From positions 3,348,001-3,412,000 of the forward strand of contig NC_007951.1 in the NCBI RefSeq assembly GCF_000013645.1: a DNA stretch of 64,000 nucleotides, read 5' to 3'. Shown here in pieces: positions 36,209 through 45,417 of the stretch. The notes under the pieces are model-generated. The model had not been told where the DNA came from. It saw only the letters and a list, made by a program, of their open reading frames with translations, and did not search any database. The translations under genes and the position numbers were made by a program. Position 1 is the stretch's first letter. Each line of letters starts with the position of its first letter. This DNA comes from Paraburkholderia xenovorans LB400. GTDB lineage: Bacteria > Pseudomonadota > Gammaproteobacteria > Burkholderiales > Burkholderiaceae.

Positions 36209-36790
36209 ATGGAACCACCACCCACCCCGGGCACGATGACCGAACGAGACAGCGACATCACCGCGACCGTGGTGCGCGAGCGGACGAGGCTCGTCAATTT
36301 CATCCGGCGTCGCATACGGGATCCCAACGACGCCGAGGACATCCTGCAGGATGTCTTCCACGAATTCGTGCAGGCCTACCGGCTTCCGGCGCCGATCGAA
36401 CAGGCTAGCGCATGGCTTTTTCGCGCGGCGCGCAATCGTATCGTCGACCGTTTTCGCAAGAAGAAAGAAGAACCGTTGACGGATCTGCCCGACCACGACG
36501 ATGAAGCCGGCAGCGAGTATCGCCTCGACCTGAACCTGCCCGCGCACGACGCGGGTCCCGAGGCGCAATACGCTCGCGCTGTCCTGCTCAAAGCCCTGCA
36601 GGATGCACTCGACGAGTTGCCGCCGAATCAGCGCGACGTGTTTATCGCGCACGAACTCGAAGGGCTGTCGTTCAAGGACATCGCCGCTGAAAGCGGTGTC
36701 GCGCTCAATACGCTGCTCGCACGCAAACGCTACGCGGTTCTGCATCTGCGCGCCCGACTGCAGGCCATTTATGACGAACTGGATATTTAG
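36209..36790 (+). CDS. ECF-type RNA polymerase sigma factor
   Basis: This 193-residue sigma-70 relative has only regions 2 and 4. Region 2 reads RRIRDPNDAEDILQDVFHEF and region 4 reads LDELPPNQRDVFIAHELEGL followed by SFKDIAAESGVALNTLLARK. A Met at codon 10 (36236) is an alternative start; neither has a strong Shine-Dalgarno. The next gene, 12 bases downstream, encodes a small membrane protein that may regulate it. No classic anti-sigma with a zinc motif is next to it. Target promoters are unknown. Confidence 0.87.
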   Translation: MEPPPTPGTMTERDSDITATVVRERTRLVNFIRRRIRDPNDAEDILQDVFHEFVQAYRLPAPIEQASAWLFRAARNRIVDRFRKKKEEPLTDLPDHDDEAGSEYRLDLNLPAHDAGPEAQYARAVLLKALQDALDELPPNQRDVFIAHELEGLSFKDIAAESGVALNTLLARKRYAVLHLRARLQAIYDELDI

Positions 36791-36802
36791 AGGAGTTGAA
36801 GC

Positions 36803-37111
36803 ATGAAATTTCGATTCAGATGCGCAGGTAAAGCGCTGCTCGTGATCGTCGGCATAGGCGTGCTCGGATGGGCGGTCATGATGCTATGGAACTGGGTGAT
36901 CCCGGCGCTATTCGTCGATGCCCGGTCGATCGACTTCGCGCATGCACTCGGCTTACTGGTTCTGAGCCGCATTCTGTTCGGCGGATTCCGCGGGCACGGC
37001 GGCTGCCGCGAGCGGCGCCTATGGCGCAAATGGGATGCGATGACGCCAGAAGAACGCGAACGCCTGCAGGCAGGCTGGCGCTCGCGGCCGGGCAAACGGG
37101 CGGAAGACTGA
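36803..37111 (+). CDS. Small membrane protein paired with ECF sigma factor
   Basis: This 102-residue protein has a hydrophobic segment at about 10-38 (ALLVIVGIGVLGWAVMMLWN) and a second weaker one near 42-60 (SIDFAHALGLLVLSRILFGG). A basic, charged C-terminal tail (RERRLWRKWDAMTPEERERL) follows. GAGGAG precedes the ATG. It is translated immediately after the sigma factor. This pairing is common in Burkholderia-group genomes and suggests a membrane partner. I see no anti-sigma fold in the sequence, so its mechanism is open. Confidence 0.7.
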   Translation: MKFRFRCAGKALLVIVGIGVLGWAVMMLWNWVIPALFVDARSIDFAHALGLLVLSRILFGGFRGHGGCRERRLWRKWDAMTPEERERLQAGWRSRPGKRAED

Positions 37112-37127
37112 TACGACGCGATATCGG

Positions 37128-37161
37128 CCGGGTTTCGATTACTTCGTCGAACCCGGTTATT
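37128..37161 (+). terminator. Possible terminator after the sigma factor pair
   Basis: CCGGGTTTCGA (37128-37138) pairs with TCGAACCCGG (37147-37156) with one bulge, then TTATTC. The T tract is short and the next gene begins at 37175, so termination may be partial. Confidence 0.4.
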
Positions 37162-37174
37162 CCCGGGAAAACCT

Positions 37175-37891
37175 ATGACATCGACCACCACGACGCTTCT
37201 CCAGCGGCTCCACGAACAGAGCCGCACAGAAATGATGATTCGCGCGCAGGCCCAGTTTTCAGGGTCGAGCGATGAGTTTCTGACACTCGCGGAAGAGTAC
37301 GACACGCTCGCCCCGCATCTGCGCGGGCGTTTTCTCGAAACGCTCGGCCTTTCTACCGAAGATTTCGAATCCGCGCAGGGTACGGCTCTATCGCTGGCGG
37401 TGTCGGCGGAAATGGGACGGTTTCTGCGCAACATGGTGCTTGCGCATAAGCCACGTCGAATTCTCGAACTCGGCAGTTCCTACGGCGTATCCACGCTGTA
37501 TTTCGCCGAGGCGCTTCGCACCTTGGGGGGCGGCGTGGTCGTGGCGACCGAACTGGACCCCGCGAAGTGCGCCCACCTCCGGGAGCACGTCGCAACCGCG
37601 GGCGTAGACGCCTATGTCGATCTGCGTGAAGGCGACGTCTTCCAGACCGTTTCCTCGCTGCACGGCGCGTTCGACATGGTGTTCATCGACGTATGGGCGA
37701 ACACGTATCTCGATCTGTTCAGGCGAACGGAACATCTTCTGCGCCCCGGCTCGATCGTTCTCGCCGACAACATGTACACCGCCGAGGACGCCGTCCGGCC
37801 CTACAAGCAGTACCTCGACGACAACCCGCGCTTTTCGACAACGACGCTGGACTTTGAATCGGGGGTTGAGTTTACGGTCGTGGTTTCCTGA
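37175..37891 (+). CDS. SAM-dependent O-methyltransferase
   Basis: The 238-residue product has the class I methyltransferase fold of the caffeoyl-CoA/catechol type. The SAM-binding glycine loop is RRILELGSSYGVSTLYFAEA, followed by VVATELDPAKCAHLREH. Asp metal ligands are in FDMVFIDVWANTYLDLF and VLADNM. An N-terminal helical segment (residues 1-75) is usual for this family. The acceptor is unknown. It is separated from the ECF sigma pair by a possible terminator, so it may have its own promoter. Confidence 0.82.
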   Translation: MTSTTTTLLQRLHEQSRTEMMIRAQAQFSGSSDEFLTLAEEYDTLAPHLRGRFLETLGLSTEDFESAQGTALSLAVSAEMGRFLRNMVLAHKPRRILELGSSYGVSTLYFAEALRTLGGGVVVATELDPAKCAHLREHVATAGVDAYVDLREGDVFQTVSSLHGAFDMVFIDVWANTYLDLFRRTEHLLRPGSIVLADNMYTAEDAVRPYKQYLDDNPRFSTTTLDFESGVEFTVVVS

Positions 37892-37930
37892 CTCGGCGCT
37901 GAGTTTGCGCTGAATTGGCGTTTACAAAAA

Positions 37931-37955
37931 AACCGTCCGACAGGGTCGGACGGTT
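37931..37955. terminator. Bidirectional terminator between O-methyltransferase and lipoprotein
   Basis: AACCGTCCGAC (37931-37941) and GTCGGACGGTT (37945-37955) form an 11-bp perfect stem with a three-base loop. Toward the minus strand it is followed by a six-T run, so it ends the convergent lipoprotein transcript; it may also act on the + strand. Confidence 0.85.
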
Positions 37956-37989
37956 CTTCGCCATACTCATGCCGCGAAGCAGCGCGAAT

Positions 37990-40245
37990 TTACTGCCCAG
38001 GCGAGCCAATCGAAGCGGGTTTGAGCGGTTCGGCTATACCGCCGTGCACGCCAACCACTGCCTCGACATAGTTTGGCGTTGTTGTCGAAACCGTATCCCA
38101 CACCGCGGAAACCTTCGCACTGCCGCCAACGAACACAGCACCAGCATGATTTCCGGCGGCAACCAGACTCGCATCCGCACCCAATGCCGTTGGAATCGCT
38201 TTCGTCGTGCCGTCTCCCTGCGCTGCGGCGATCGGTGTTCCATAGTTCATTGCGGCCGCAACATTACCGTTCGCATCGTAGACGATCACCGCATCGCCTT
38301 TACCCAGACCGATCGGATTCGCGGCATCGTTATTGACGTTCAACATCGCGACGACCGGAACCGTGCCGGCAAGACCCCACGTTGTGCGGAACGTATTTTC
38401 GTCCGTTCCGGGCACGCCCGGGACAACCACCAGATGTTCACCCGGCGCAAGCATCGTACCGGCCACGAATGCCGCGCTATTGTTGGCATCGTTGACGTCA
38501 GCATGATTGTCGCCCCACTTCCAGCCGGTCAGATCAATTGCCGTGCCGCCGTAGTTGTAGATTTCAAAGAAATCCTGGCCCCCGTCTGCGTTCGAGTTCA
38601 CCTCGGAGATCAGCACGGTCGGCGCCGGCGCACCTGCTGCCGCAGTCGTGAAGCTCTGTGTCGTGCCCGCATATGCGTTGCCATACAGGTCGGTGATAAC
38701 GCCACTGGCCAATTTCACGGTGTAGCGAGAACTATCCTGCAACGGTGTCGCCAACGTGACGCTCACCCGAGCGCCGTTGAATTTGACCTGGGTCGTGTCG
38801 TCTACGGAAACATTGCGCGTATCGGAGCCGTTACTGATAACGATGTTGCCCGTGCCCGCCTGCACGACTTCGCTGAACGACAGCGTCATGTGGTTGCCGA
38901 CGATACCTGTCGCGCCATCCACCGGCGCGGTGCTGGTCAATGTCGGGGCGGTGTGGTCGACGGTGCCGACCGCCTTGAACGAGAATGTCGATAAGTCGGA
39001 CACGGCAGAAATATCATTCCCCGCTGTCGTCTTGATCGCCCCCACCGGATACGTGATGTGGTAAGTGGTGCCGGCAACCATGTAGAACTTCGGATGAATC
39101 TTCATCACATTGCCGCTGAACGTCACTTGCGATGCATCGGTCACAGGAATTGACCGCGTGTCGTCGGCGCCGTTGCTGAGAACGATATTACCCGCGCCCG
39201 CCTTCACCGGTTGATCGAACGTCAGGTAGAGGTTGCTGCCCATGCCGACATTGCTCGCGCTGGTGGTCGGCTTGAAGAGGGTCAGGCCTGGCAGGCTCGG
39301 TCCCGCAGCCTGTTCACCGACCACATAAATGGTGCCGTCCGGACCCATCGTCACGCCCTCGTTCTGGGCGGTGGCGCTCATATACAAACTGCCCAGCAGT
39401 TTGCCGGTACGATCCATCTTGACGATCTTGCCGTCCGGCGCGCCGATGATGATCACGTTGCCGTAATCCGGCGCGTTGCCCGGTACGATATTCGACAACG
39501 AGAAAACGTCATTGAAAGCGGAAAGACCTGTCGTGGCCGCATCGAACAGCACCGGCGGATTGTCTGTCGTCGGCAGGATCGGCGTGCCGTTCGATGCTGT
39601 CGCCGAGCCGGCCGCAAAATTGATTGCGGCCTGAAAGATGCTGGTGGGCTGCGACTGGCGCACGGCAATGTAGCCACCCGTTTTCGTATCGAAAGTAATG
39701 CCCTCAATACCGACGTTGGCAACCGTTGTGCCTAATTTGACGGACTGTACGTCTGCTCTGCGCAGTGTTCCGCCTGGAACGTAAGTGAACAGATCGACTT
39801 GACGAAGCCTCTCTTCCACCAGCACGAACTTGCCGCCGCCGACATAGGTGATGCCTTCCGTGTCCTCGAAGTCGCCGGCATTGAGCGTCATGGAATCGAT
39901 AACGTGACCATCGCTCTTTGCAACCTGCACGACTGAGGTCGCGCCGTCTCCAACGACAAACAGCGAATCGGTATCCTTGTCATAGGTCACGCCGGACGCC
40001 TCTGCGTTCAGCAGATTGGTGCCGCTCGTAGCGAACTGCAGCGGGAACATGGCCGTCTGCGTGTAGCTATTCAGGTCATAGGTGCTTTGCGGATCGGCAA
40101 ATGCAAGCGCAGGAATTTTGCTATCTACTGCAGGCACAGTGGTATTGCTGCCACTGTTATTGGCAGTGCTGCTGCCAATATCGCCCCCGCCACATGCAGT
40201 AAGACCGGCTGCGAGAATCGCAGAAATTAAGAGTTTTATTTTCAC
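37990..40245 (-). CDS. Multidomain lipoprotein: SdiA-regulated/esterase-like propeller, two Ig-like repeats and lamin-tail domain
   Basis: This 751-residue protein has a lipobox (ILAAGLTACGGG) that anchors it in the membrane. The first part (about 70-310) looks like a beta-propeller of the SdiA-regulated/esterase-like type (EASGVTYDKDTDSLFVVGDG, then EDTEGITYVGGGKFVLVEER). Two related Ig-like blocks follow, both with VTDASQVTF- or VDDTTQVKF-type strands. A lamin-tail domain (VLISEVNSNADGGQDFFEIY) closes it. The architecture suggests binding or hydrolysis of an extracellular phosphate or polymer at the surface. A C-terminal alanine-rich strand segment ends at 37990. Function unproven. Confidence 0.75.
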   Translation of the reverse strand: MKIKLLISAILAAGLTACGGGDIGSSTANNSGSNTTVPAVDSKIPALAFADPQSTYDLNSYTQTAMFPLQFATSGTNLLNAEASGVTYDKDTDSLFVVGDGATSVVQVAKSDGHVIDSMTLNAGDFEDTEGITYVGGGKFVLVEERLRQVDLFTYVPGGTLRRADVQSVKLGTTVANVGIEGITFDTKTGGYIAVRQSQPTSIFQAAINFAAGSATASNGTPILPTTDNPPVLFDAATTGLSAFNDVFSLSNIVPGNAPDYGNVIIIGAPDGKIVKMDRTGKLLGSLYMSATAQNEGVTMGPDGTIYVVGEQAAGPSLPGLTLFKPTTSASNVGMGSNLYLTFDQPVKAGAGNIVLSNGADDTRSIPVTDASQVTFSGNVMKIHPKFYMVAGTTYHITYPVGAIKTTAGNDISAVSDLSTFSFKAVGTVDHTAPTLTSTAPVDGATGIVGNHMTLSFSEVVQAGTGNIVISNGSDTRNVSVDDTTQVKFNGARVSVTLATPLQDSSRYTVKLASGVITDLYGNAYAGTTQSFTTAAAGAPAPTVLISEVNSNADGGQDFFEIYNYGGTAIDLTGWKWGDNHADVNDANNSAAFVAGTMLAPGEHLVVVPGVPGTDENTFRTTWGLAGTVPVVAMLNVNNDAANPIGLGKGDAVIVYDANGNVAAAMNYGTPIAAAQGDGTTKAIPTALGADASLVAAGNHAGAVFVGGSAKVSAVWDTVSTTTPNYVEAVVGVHGGIAEPLKPASIGSPGQ

Positions 40246-40555
40246 GGTACGGTAAGAAATTGAAAGGTTAGCAAGAATTCGCGACCATATCGGGCTTGTA
40301 TTGCATCTTCATGACCGACGAAACCGTACGAAAGAAGTCTCGGCCAGAAATAGCCGATATCTTTGGTTTGGCGCTCGCCTCTGTCCGACCCGAGATGCTT
40401 TTTTGCGACCGATTTTTTTCAGGTTTCCCAACGACCGATTTCAAGCGCAAAGACTATAAAGACTGCTTGACGACGTCCAGGACGTGGCAAAGCCACAGCA
40501 CGCGTTATAGGCTGTGAGTCCATCGACCCGTTGACGCGGGTCATGGCTCTTTCTG
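40246..40555. other. 310-base intergenic region
   Basis: The region separates the lipoprotein start (40245) from the LysR stop (40556). It should contain the lipoprotein promoter. A 73-codon + strand frame (40296-40517) rich in Arg, Lys, Phe and Thr codons has no recognisable product, and no ribosome site supports it. GC content is lower than in the surroundings. No hairpin clearly follows the LysR gene. Confidence 0.45.
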
Positions 40556-41485
40556 TCAGGTCGGCCAGCGCTTCGACGCCCGCGGCGCCTTCTTTGCCTG
40601 GTTGAATTCGAGCAGCAGCATGTCGCGAAACCCTTTTGCCGCAGTAGACAACGGGCGAGCGGTCGACGTAATCAGATACGCGCGATAGTCGATACGCGGC
40701 TTGAACGCGGCGATGTGATAGCCGAGATGCGCAAACTCGAACGCCGACTCGCGAATGACGAGCCCGACGCCCAGCCCATGCGCCACCATATGGCACACCG
40801 TCGATGCCCACGGTGTCTCCGCGCGTATGCGTCGCTCCACGCCGCTCGAATCGAACACCGCGTCGATAGACGTGCGCGCCTTCACCTTGGCGGCCATCGA
40901 AATGAAGTCTTCGCCGGACAGATCGGTCGGCTGCAACACGGGACGTCCGGTCAGGCGGTGCCCTTTGGGCAGAATGCAGACGATCTCCGAACTGGAGATC
41001 TCCTCGCTGCGCAAACCCTCGCGATCCGACGCGCGCAGCGCAATGCCGAGATCAATGGTTTGCCGCGACACGGCTTCGATCACGCTGTCGGTCGACATCG
41101 GCTCCAGCGAAGTCAGCAGTTCCTCACGCCCCGCGACATAGCGTGTGATGCGCTCGGTGATCCAGCCCTCGGCGAAGGCGGGAAATACGCCAACGCGCAA
41201 ATAGCCGCGCCGCGTGGTGCCGATTTCTCTCGCCACTTCGTTCAGATAATCGAGGCCGCGATAGACCTGCGAGACTTCGGCAAAGAAAATTTCCGCTTCC
41301 GGCGTCGGCACCAGCTTGCCTCGGCGCCGCTCGAAAGCGACGAAACCGGCCTCCTGCTCGAAACGCTCGATCATGCGGCTCACGGCCGGCTGCGATACGT
41401 TCAGGCGCTGCCCGGCGGCGGTTATCGAGCCGTGCGTCATCACTGCAACGAACACTTCCATCTGCTTGGCATTGAGCCTGGCCAC
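40556..41485 (-). CDS. LysR-family regulator of the ABC-monooxygenase operon
   Basis: The product is 309 residues from a GTG at 41485; a TTG at 41500 would add five residues. The HTH AKQMEVFVAVMTHGSITAAG, then QRLNVSQPAVSRMIERFEQE, is typical. The effector domain is complete, with WASTVCHMVAHGLGVGLVIR near its end. Its gene points away from the operon beginning at 41675, separated by 189 bases. This is the usual layout for an activator of a divergent catabolic and uptake operon. The inducer may be the transported substrate, and it looks like an amino-acid or sulfur-type LysR. Confidence 0.82.
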   Translation of the reverse strand: MARLNAKQMEVFVAVMTHGSITAAGQRLNVSQPAVSRMIERFEQEAGFVAFERRRGKLVPTPEAEIFFAEVSQVYRGLDYLNEVAREIGTTRRGYLRVGVFPAFAEGWITERITRYVAGREELLTSLEPMSTDSVIEAVSRQTIDLGIALRASDREGLRSEEISSSEIVCILPKGHRLTGRPVLQPTDLSGEDFISMAAKVKARTSIDAVFDSSGVERRIRAETPWASTVCHMVAHGLGVGLVIRESAFEFAHLGYHIAAFKPRIDYRAYLITSTARPLSTAAKGFRDMLLLEFNQAKKAPRASKRWPT

Positions 41486-41674
41486 GAGCGCGTCCCCCAA
41501 TTATTGGTCCAGTGCGGTAGCGTTGAAAGCCCACCGTGCAGCGATCTTAGGGCATTACATAGAATAGGATCAAACGAACAAAATTGTAGTGGATGTAATA
41601 GTTTTGCCTGCCTATAGTCGCTTCATCGACGCATTGCGTACCTTTCGAAACGACTGCTTCACGAGGACAGGCCA

Positions 41675-42616
41675 GTGGACATTGAAGCTCGAAAAGACAT
41701 GCAGGACCCCGCAGCGTTTTTCACGGAGACGCCGCTCACCCGCCGGAATAATGGCGCAGCGTACAGGCGCGGTGTGCAGCAGCAGCCTGCGGGCTTGCGC
41801 ATTCATGCCCGCCCAAAGAAATCCGACTGGTTCTGGTACGCCATGCTGCTTGTCGTCGTCGTACTGTTCGTCGAACTGGTGATCGACAACCCGCGCTGGC
41901 AATGGGACATCGTCGCCCATTACCTGTTCAACAAGCGGGTGATGAAAGGGTTAGGGAATACGCTGATCCTGACCGTGCTGTCGAGCGCGCTCGGCCTGTG
42001 TTTCGGGGTCTTGATCGCCGCTTGCCGGATGGCGGACAACGCAGTGCTGCGCGCCGCCGGCTACGTGTACATCTGGATCATCCGCGCGACGCCGCCGCTT
42101 GCAATGCTGCTGTTCCTGTTCTTTCTGTCGGCGCTGATTCCGCGGCTCTATCTGCCGCTGCCGTTACTTCACGCGAATCTGTTCGACATCGACACCAACC
42201 AGATCATCTCGCGCTTCAGCGTGGCCGTGATCGGTCTCGCGATGTACCTCGGCGGATATAGCGCGGAAATTTTTCGCGGCGGCGTCTCGGCTGTCGACCG
42301 CGGACAGCGCGAAGCCTGCAAGGCGATCGGCATGAGCGATTTCCGTACGATGTGGCATGTGGTCATGCCGCAAGCGGTGCGCATCATCATTCCGCCGCTC
42401 GCCAACGAACTGATCACGATGTTCAAGAACACGTCGCTCGTCACGGTGATCGGTTACGTCGAACTCCTGACGACCGTGCAACTGATCTACGCGACCAACT
42501 TCGAAACCATTCCGCTGCTGACCGTCGCCTGTATCTGGTATCTGGTGCTGACGAGCCTCGCAATGGCGGCGCAGAGTCTGCTTGAACGTCACTTCAGGAA
42601 AGGAGTGCGGACATGA
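41675..42616 (+). CDS. Amino acid-type ABC transporter permease
   Basis: This 313-residue integral membrane protein starts at GTG 41675, with GAGGAC ten bases ahead; ATG 41699 is an alternative. The HisM-type domain is complete: [20 protein letters not shown], the EAA loop region [20 protein letters not shown] and [20 protein letters not shown]. The N-terminal cytoplasmic tail of about 50 residues ([20 protein letters not shown]) is longer than usual. Only one permease gene is present, so it probably forms a homodimer with the ATPase encoded next, which overlaps by four bases (42613-42616). Confidence 0.88.
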   Translation: MDIEARKDMQDPAAFFTETPLTRRNNGAAYRRGVQQQPAGLRIHARPKKSDWFWYAMLLVVVVLFVELVIDNPRWQWDIVAHYLFNKRVMKGLGNTLILTVLSSALGLCFGVLIAACRMADNAVLRAAGYVYIWIIRATPPLAMLLFLFFLSALIPRLYLPLPLLHANLFDIDTNQIISRFSVAVIGLAMYLGGYSAEIFRGGVSAVDRGQREACKAIGMSDFRTMWHVVMPQAVRIIIPPLANELITMFKNTSLVTVIGYVELLTTVQLIYATNFETIPLLTVACIWYLVLTSLAMAAQSLLERHFRKGVRT

Positions 42617-43416
42617 ACGCGATCCACGAGGACACATCGGCGATGAACGACACGACACGTTTTCTCGACATGCGCGCCGTCACGAAGCGGTTCGCCGACT
42701 TCACCGCGCTGGATGCCGTGGACTTCTCGCTGGCCAAAGGCGAAGTCGTCGCGATGATTGGGCCGTCGGGTTCGGGCAAGAGCACACTGCTTCGCTGCAT
42801 CAATATGCTCGAATTGATTGACGCCGGCAGCATCACCTTCAAGGGCGAAGTGCTCGGCACGGAAATGCGCGGCGCGCGCTGCGTGCGCCTGCCGAAGAAA
42901 ACACTCGACCAGCAACGCCGTTACTTCGGCATGGTCTTTCAGGGCTTCCATCTGTTTCCGCACTATTCGGCGCTCGACAACGTGCTGGCCGGCCCGTGCA
43001 TCGTCGGGCGCAAGCGCAAGCGCGACGTGGTGGAGCGCGGCAAGTATCTGCTGTCGCGCGTTGGACTCGCGGACCGGATGCACCACTACCCGGCCGAGCT
43101 GTCCGGCGGACAGAAACAGCGCGTCGCGATTGCACGCGCGCTCGCAATGGAACCGGAAGTGATGCTGTTCGACGAGCCGACCAGTGCGCTCGATCCGGAA
43201 CTCGTCAACGAAGTGCTCAACGTGATCAGGGAGCTGGCGCTCGCGGGCACCACGATGGTCGTCGTCACGCACGAGATGGAATTTGCGCGCAAGGTGGCGA
43301 GCCGCGTGGTGCTGATGGACGGCGGCCGCGTCGTCGATGAGGGCACACCGGCCCACATCTTCAATGGCGGCGGAACCGAACGCTGCAAACGCTTTCTTTC
43401 CAGCCTGCGCACCTAG
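42613..43416 (+). CDS. Amino acid-type ABC transporter ATP-binding protein
   Basis: The 267-residue ATPase has Walker [12 protein letters not shown], signature [18 protein letters not shown], Walker [15 protein letters not shown] and the switch His in [15 protein letters not shown]. The sequence is HisP/GlnQ-like ([18 protein letters not shown]). It drives the permease encoded immediately upstream, with which it is translationally coupled by overlap. Together with the binding protein at 45418 it would take up a polar amino-acid-like or sulfonate/thio compound. Confidence 0.92.
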   Translation: MNAIHEDTSAMNDTTRFLDMRAVTKRFADFTALDAVDFSLAKGEVVAMIGPSGSGKSTLLRCINMLELIDAGSITFKGEVLGTEMRGARCVRLPKKTLDQQRRYFGMVFQGFHLFPHYSALDNVLAGPCIVGRKRKRDVVERGKYLLSRVGLADRMHHYPAELSGGQKQRVAIARALAMEPEVMLFDEPTSALDPELVNEVLNVIRELALAGTTMVVVTHEMEFARKVASRVVLMDGGRVVDEGTPAHIFNGGGTERCKRFLSSLRT

Positions 43417-43465
43417 CGCATGACGGTTAATCGGTGTTTTGGAAACTTCGATCGGGATTGTGAAA

Positions 43466-44788
43466 ATGACTGCTACAGACGGAAAGATCAGAATTGGCCT
43501 GTCGATGCGCTATCTGGGTTATCACATGGCCGCATGGCGGCATCCGGATGTGCCGGCAGCAGGCGCCATCGATTTCAATTACTTTCTTCGTACTGCAAAG
43601 AAAGCCGAAGAGGCGAAACTCGACATGATTTTCTTTGCCGACGGAATCGGCATCCGCGCAAACGATACGCCTAAGGGATCGCTCGCCCGCGACGCAAAGA
43701 ATGCCGAACTCGAACCGCTGACCTTGCTGGCGGCGCTCGGCGCGTGCACGTCGCATATCGGCCTTGTCGCGACGGCTTCGACGACGTACAACGAGCCTTT
43801 CCATATCGCACGCAAGTATGCGTCGATCGACCATATCAGCGGCGGCCGCGCGGGCTGGAACGTCGTCACGTCGTGGTCGCAGCAGGAAGCATGGAATTTC
43901 AGCCGCGACGAGCATCTCGGCTATGACGAGCGCTATGAGCGTGCGGACGAGTTCGTCGAAGTGGTCAGGAAGCTGTGGGATAGCTGGGAGGACGACGCGT
44001 TTATCCGCGACAAGGCGAGCGGTGTCTTCTATGACGAGGCCAAGCTGCACGTGCCGGATCACAAGGGCAAGCACTTCAAGGTGCGCGGCCCGCTGAACTC
44101 CGCGCGCACGCCGCAAGGCCGGCCGATCATCGTGCAGGCCGGTGCCGCCGAAGCGGGACGCGAGCTTGCCGCGCGCTATGCCGATGTCGTCTATAGCAAC
44201 GCAAGCGGCATGGAAGGCGCCAAAGCCTACTACGACGATCTCAAAGGCCGCCTTGCGAAATACGGCCGCACGCCGGATCAACTTTTGATCATGCCCGGCG
44301 TCACGCTGTATGTCGGCAAGACGCGCGGCGAAGCGCAGGACAAGTTCGATCAGTTGCAAAATCTGATCGATCCGCTTAGCGGACTGGCCATTCTGTACGG
44401 CGTACTCGGCGATCTGTCCGAATACGATCTGGACGGCCCGGTGCCCGATGTCGGCAATCAGCGCGTGCGCAGTATCGCGGAAAATCTGCTGGCGCTGGCG
44501 CACAGGGAAAACCTGACGATCCGCCAGATGTACAAGCGCGTGGCCTCGGGCAATAACTGGCAGATCGTCGGCACCGCGGAAGACATCGTCGACGAAATGG
44601 AAAGGTGGTTCCGGGCCGGCGCCGCCGATGGCTTCAATATCTGCCCGGCGACGTTGCCGCAAGGTGTCGACGACCTGACGCAATACATTCTTCCCGAGCT
44701 GCGCAAGCGCGGACTGTTCCGCACCGAGTACGAGGCGAGCACGCTGAGAGGCAATCTCGGACTGCAGCCCCTGCACTTTGGCGACTAG
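43466..44788 (+). CDS. Flavin-dependent monooxygenase of the NtaA/SnaA/DszA (bacterial luciferase-like) family
   Basis: The product is 440 residues from ATG 43466. It belongs to the large-subunit LLM class in which FMNH2 is supplied by a separate reductase, encoded here at 44860. Family features are visible: SHIGLVATASTTYNEPFHIA, HISGGRAGWNVVTSWS and GRPIIVQAGAAEAGRELAAR. Members oxidise nitrilotriacetate, pristinamycin precursors, dibenzothiophene sulfone or dimethyl sulfide. The substrate cannot be chosen from sequence alone. The neighbouring ABC transporter suggests a small polar compound with a C-S or C-N bond. Confidence 0.87.
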   Translation: MTATDGKIRIGLSMRYLGYHMAAWRHPDVPAAGAIDFNYFLRTAKKAEEAKLDMIFFADGIGIRANDTPKGSLARDAKNAELEPLTLLAALGACTSHIGLVATASTTYNEPFHIARKYASIDHISGGRAGWNVVTSWSQQEAWNFSRDEHLGYDERYERADEFVEVVRKLWDSWEDDAFIRDKASGVFYDEAKLHVPDHKGKHFKVRGPLNSARTPQGRPIIVQAGAAEAGRELAARYADVVYSNASGMEGAKAYYDDLKGRLAKYGRTPDQLLIMPGVTLYVGKTRGEAQDKFDQLQNLIDPLSGLAILYGVLGDLSEYDLDGPVPDVGNQRVRSIAENLLALAHRENLTIRQMYKRVASGNNWQIVGTAEDIVDEMERWFRAGAADGFNICPATLPQGVDDLTQYILPELRKRGLFRTEYEASTLRGNLGLQPLHFGD

Positions 44789-44859
44789 ATTGCGGCGACT
44801 AAAAAGTATCGTGCGCCGCTTGCCAACGAGCGGTGCCTTTCTGACGCGAGGCGTTTCAC

Positions 44860-45360
44860 ATGAGCACCGACACGACCGACGAAATTTTCCGCAACGCAAT
44901 GGCGCGCTTCACCAACGGCGTCACGGTCATCACGACCGCTACAGGCGGCACGCCGTTCGGCCTGATCGCGACATCGGTGTGCAGCCTGTCCGCCGATCCG
45001 CCCACGGTGCTCGTCTGCGTGAACCGAAGCGCGAGTGCACACGACGTGATCCTGCGTGCGAAGGTATTTGCCGTCAATCTGCTGTCCGCCGATCAGAAGA
45101 ACGTCGCGCAACGCTTTGCCAGCGAGAAAGGGCCCTCCCGTTTCGATCCCGCGCAATGGACAACCGGCAAGAGTGGCGCGCCGTTGCTGAGCGGCAGTGT
45201 CGTCTCTCTGGATTGCAAGGTCATCGCCACGCACAACGGGTATTCGCACACCATCTTCATCGGCGAGATCACCGATTCATCGACGCACGACGATCCGTCC
45301 GCGCACTGTCTGTTGTGGCATCAGCGTCATTTCGCGGCCGCGGCGATGGAAGCGCGATGA
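44860..45360 (+). CDS. Flavin reductase of the monooxygenase system
   Basis: The 166-residue flavin reductase-like protein begins with RFTNGVTVITTATGGTPFGL, then IATSVCSLSADPPTVLVCVN, the FMN-binding fold of HpaC/NtaB. It reduces FMN with NAD(P)H for the monooxygenase encoded 71 bases upstream. The lengths and order (monooxygenase then reductase) match other two-component systems. It precedes the binding-protein gene by 57 bases. Confidence 0.88.
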   Translation: MSTDTTDEIFRNAMARFTNGVTVITTATGGTPFGLIATSVCSLSADPPTVLVCVNRSASAHDVILRAKVFAVNLLSADQKNVAQRFASEKGPSRFDPAQWTTGKSGAPLLSGSVVSLDCKVIATHNGYSHTIFIGEITDSSTHDDPSAHCLLWHQRHFAAAAMEAR

Positions 45361-45417
45361 GCGTCACAGCAGAGCATATGCTTTAGTCCGCTCAACCCCA
45401 TTCGGATCATCCTCACA

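Noticed and set aside
40296..40517. 73-codon + strand frame between lipoprotein and LysR genes
   Set aside because: Lacks a Shine-Dalgarno and any family feature; low-GC promoter region is a better explanation.
43466..44788. Assignment of the monooxygenase as DszA, NtaA or DmoA
   Set aside because: Family features are shared by all; no residue set seen here separates the substrates, and no desulfinase or other pathway gene is adjacent.
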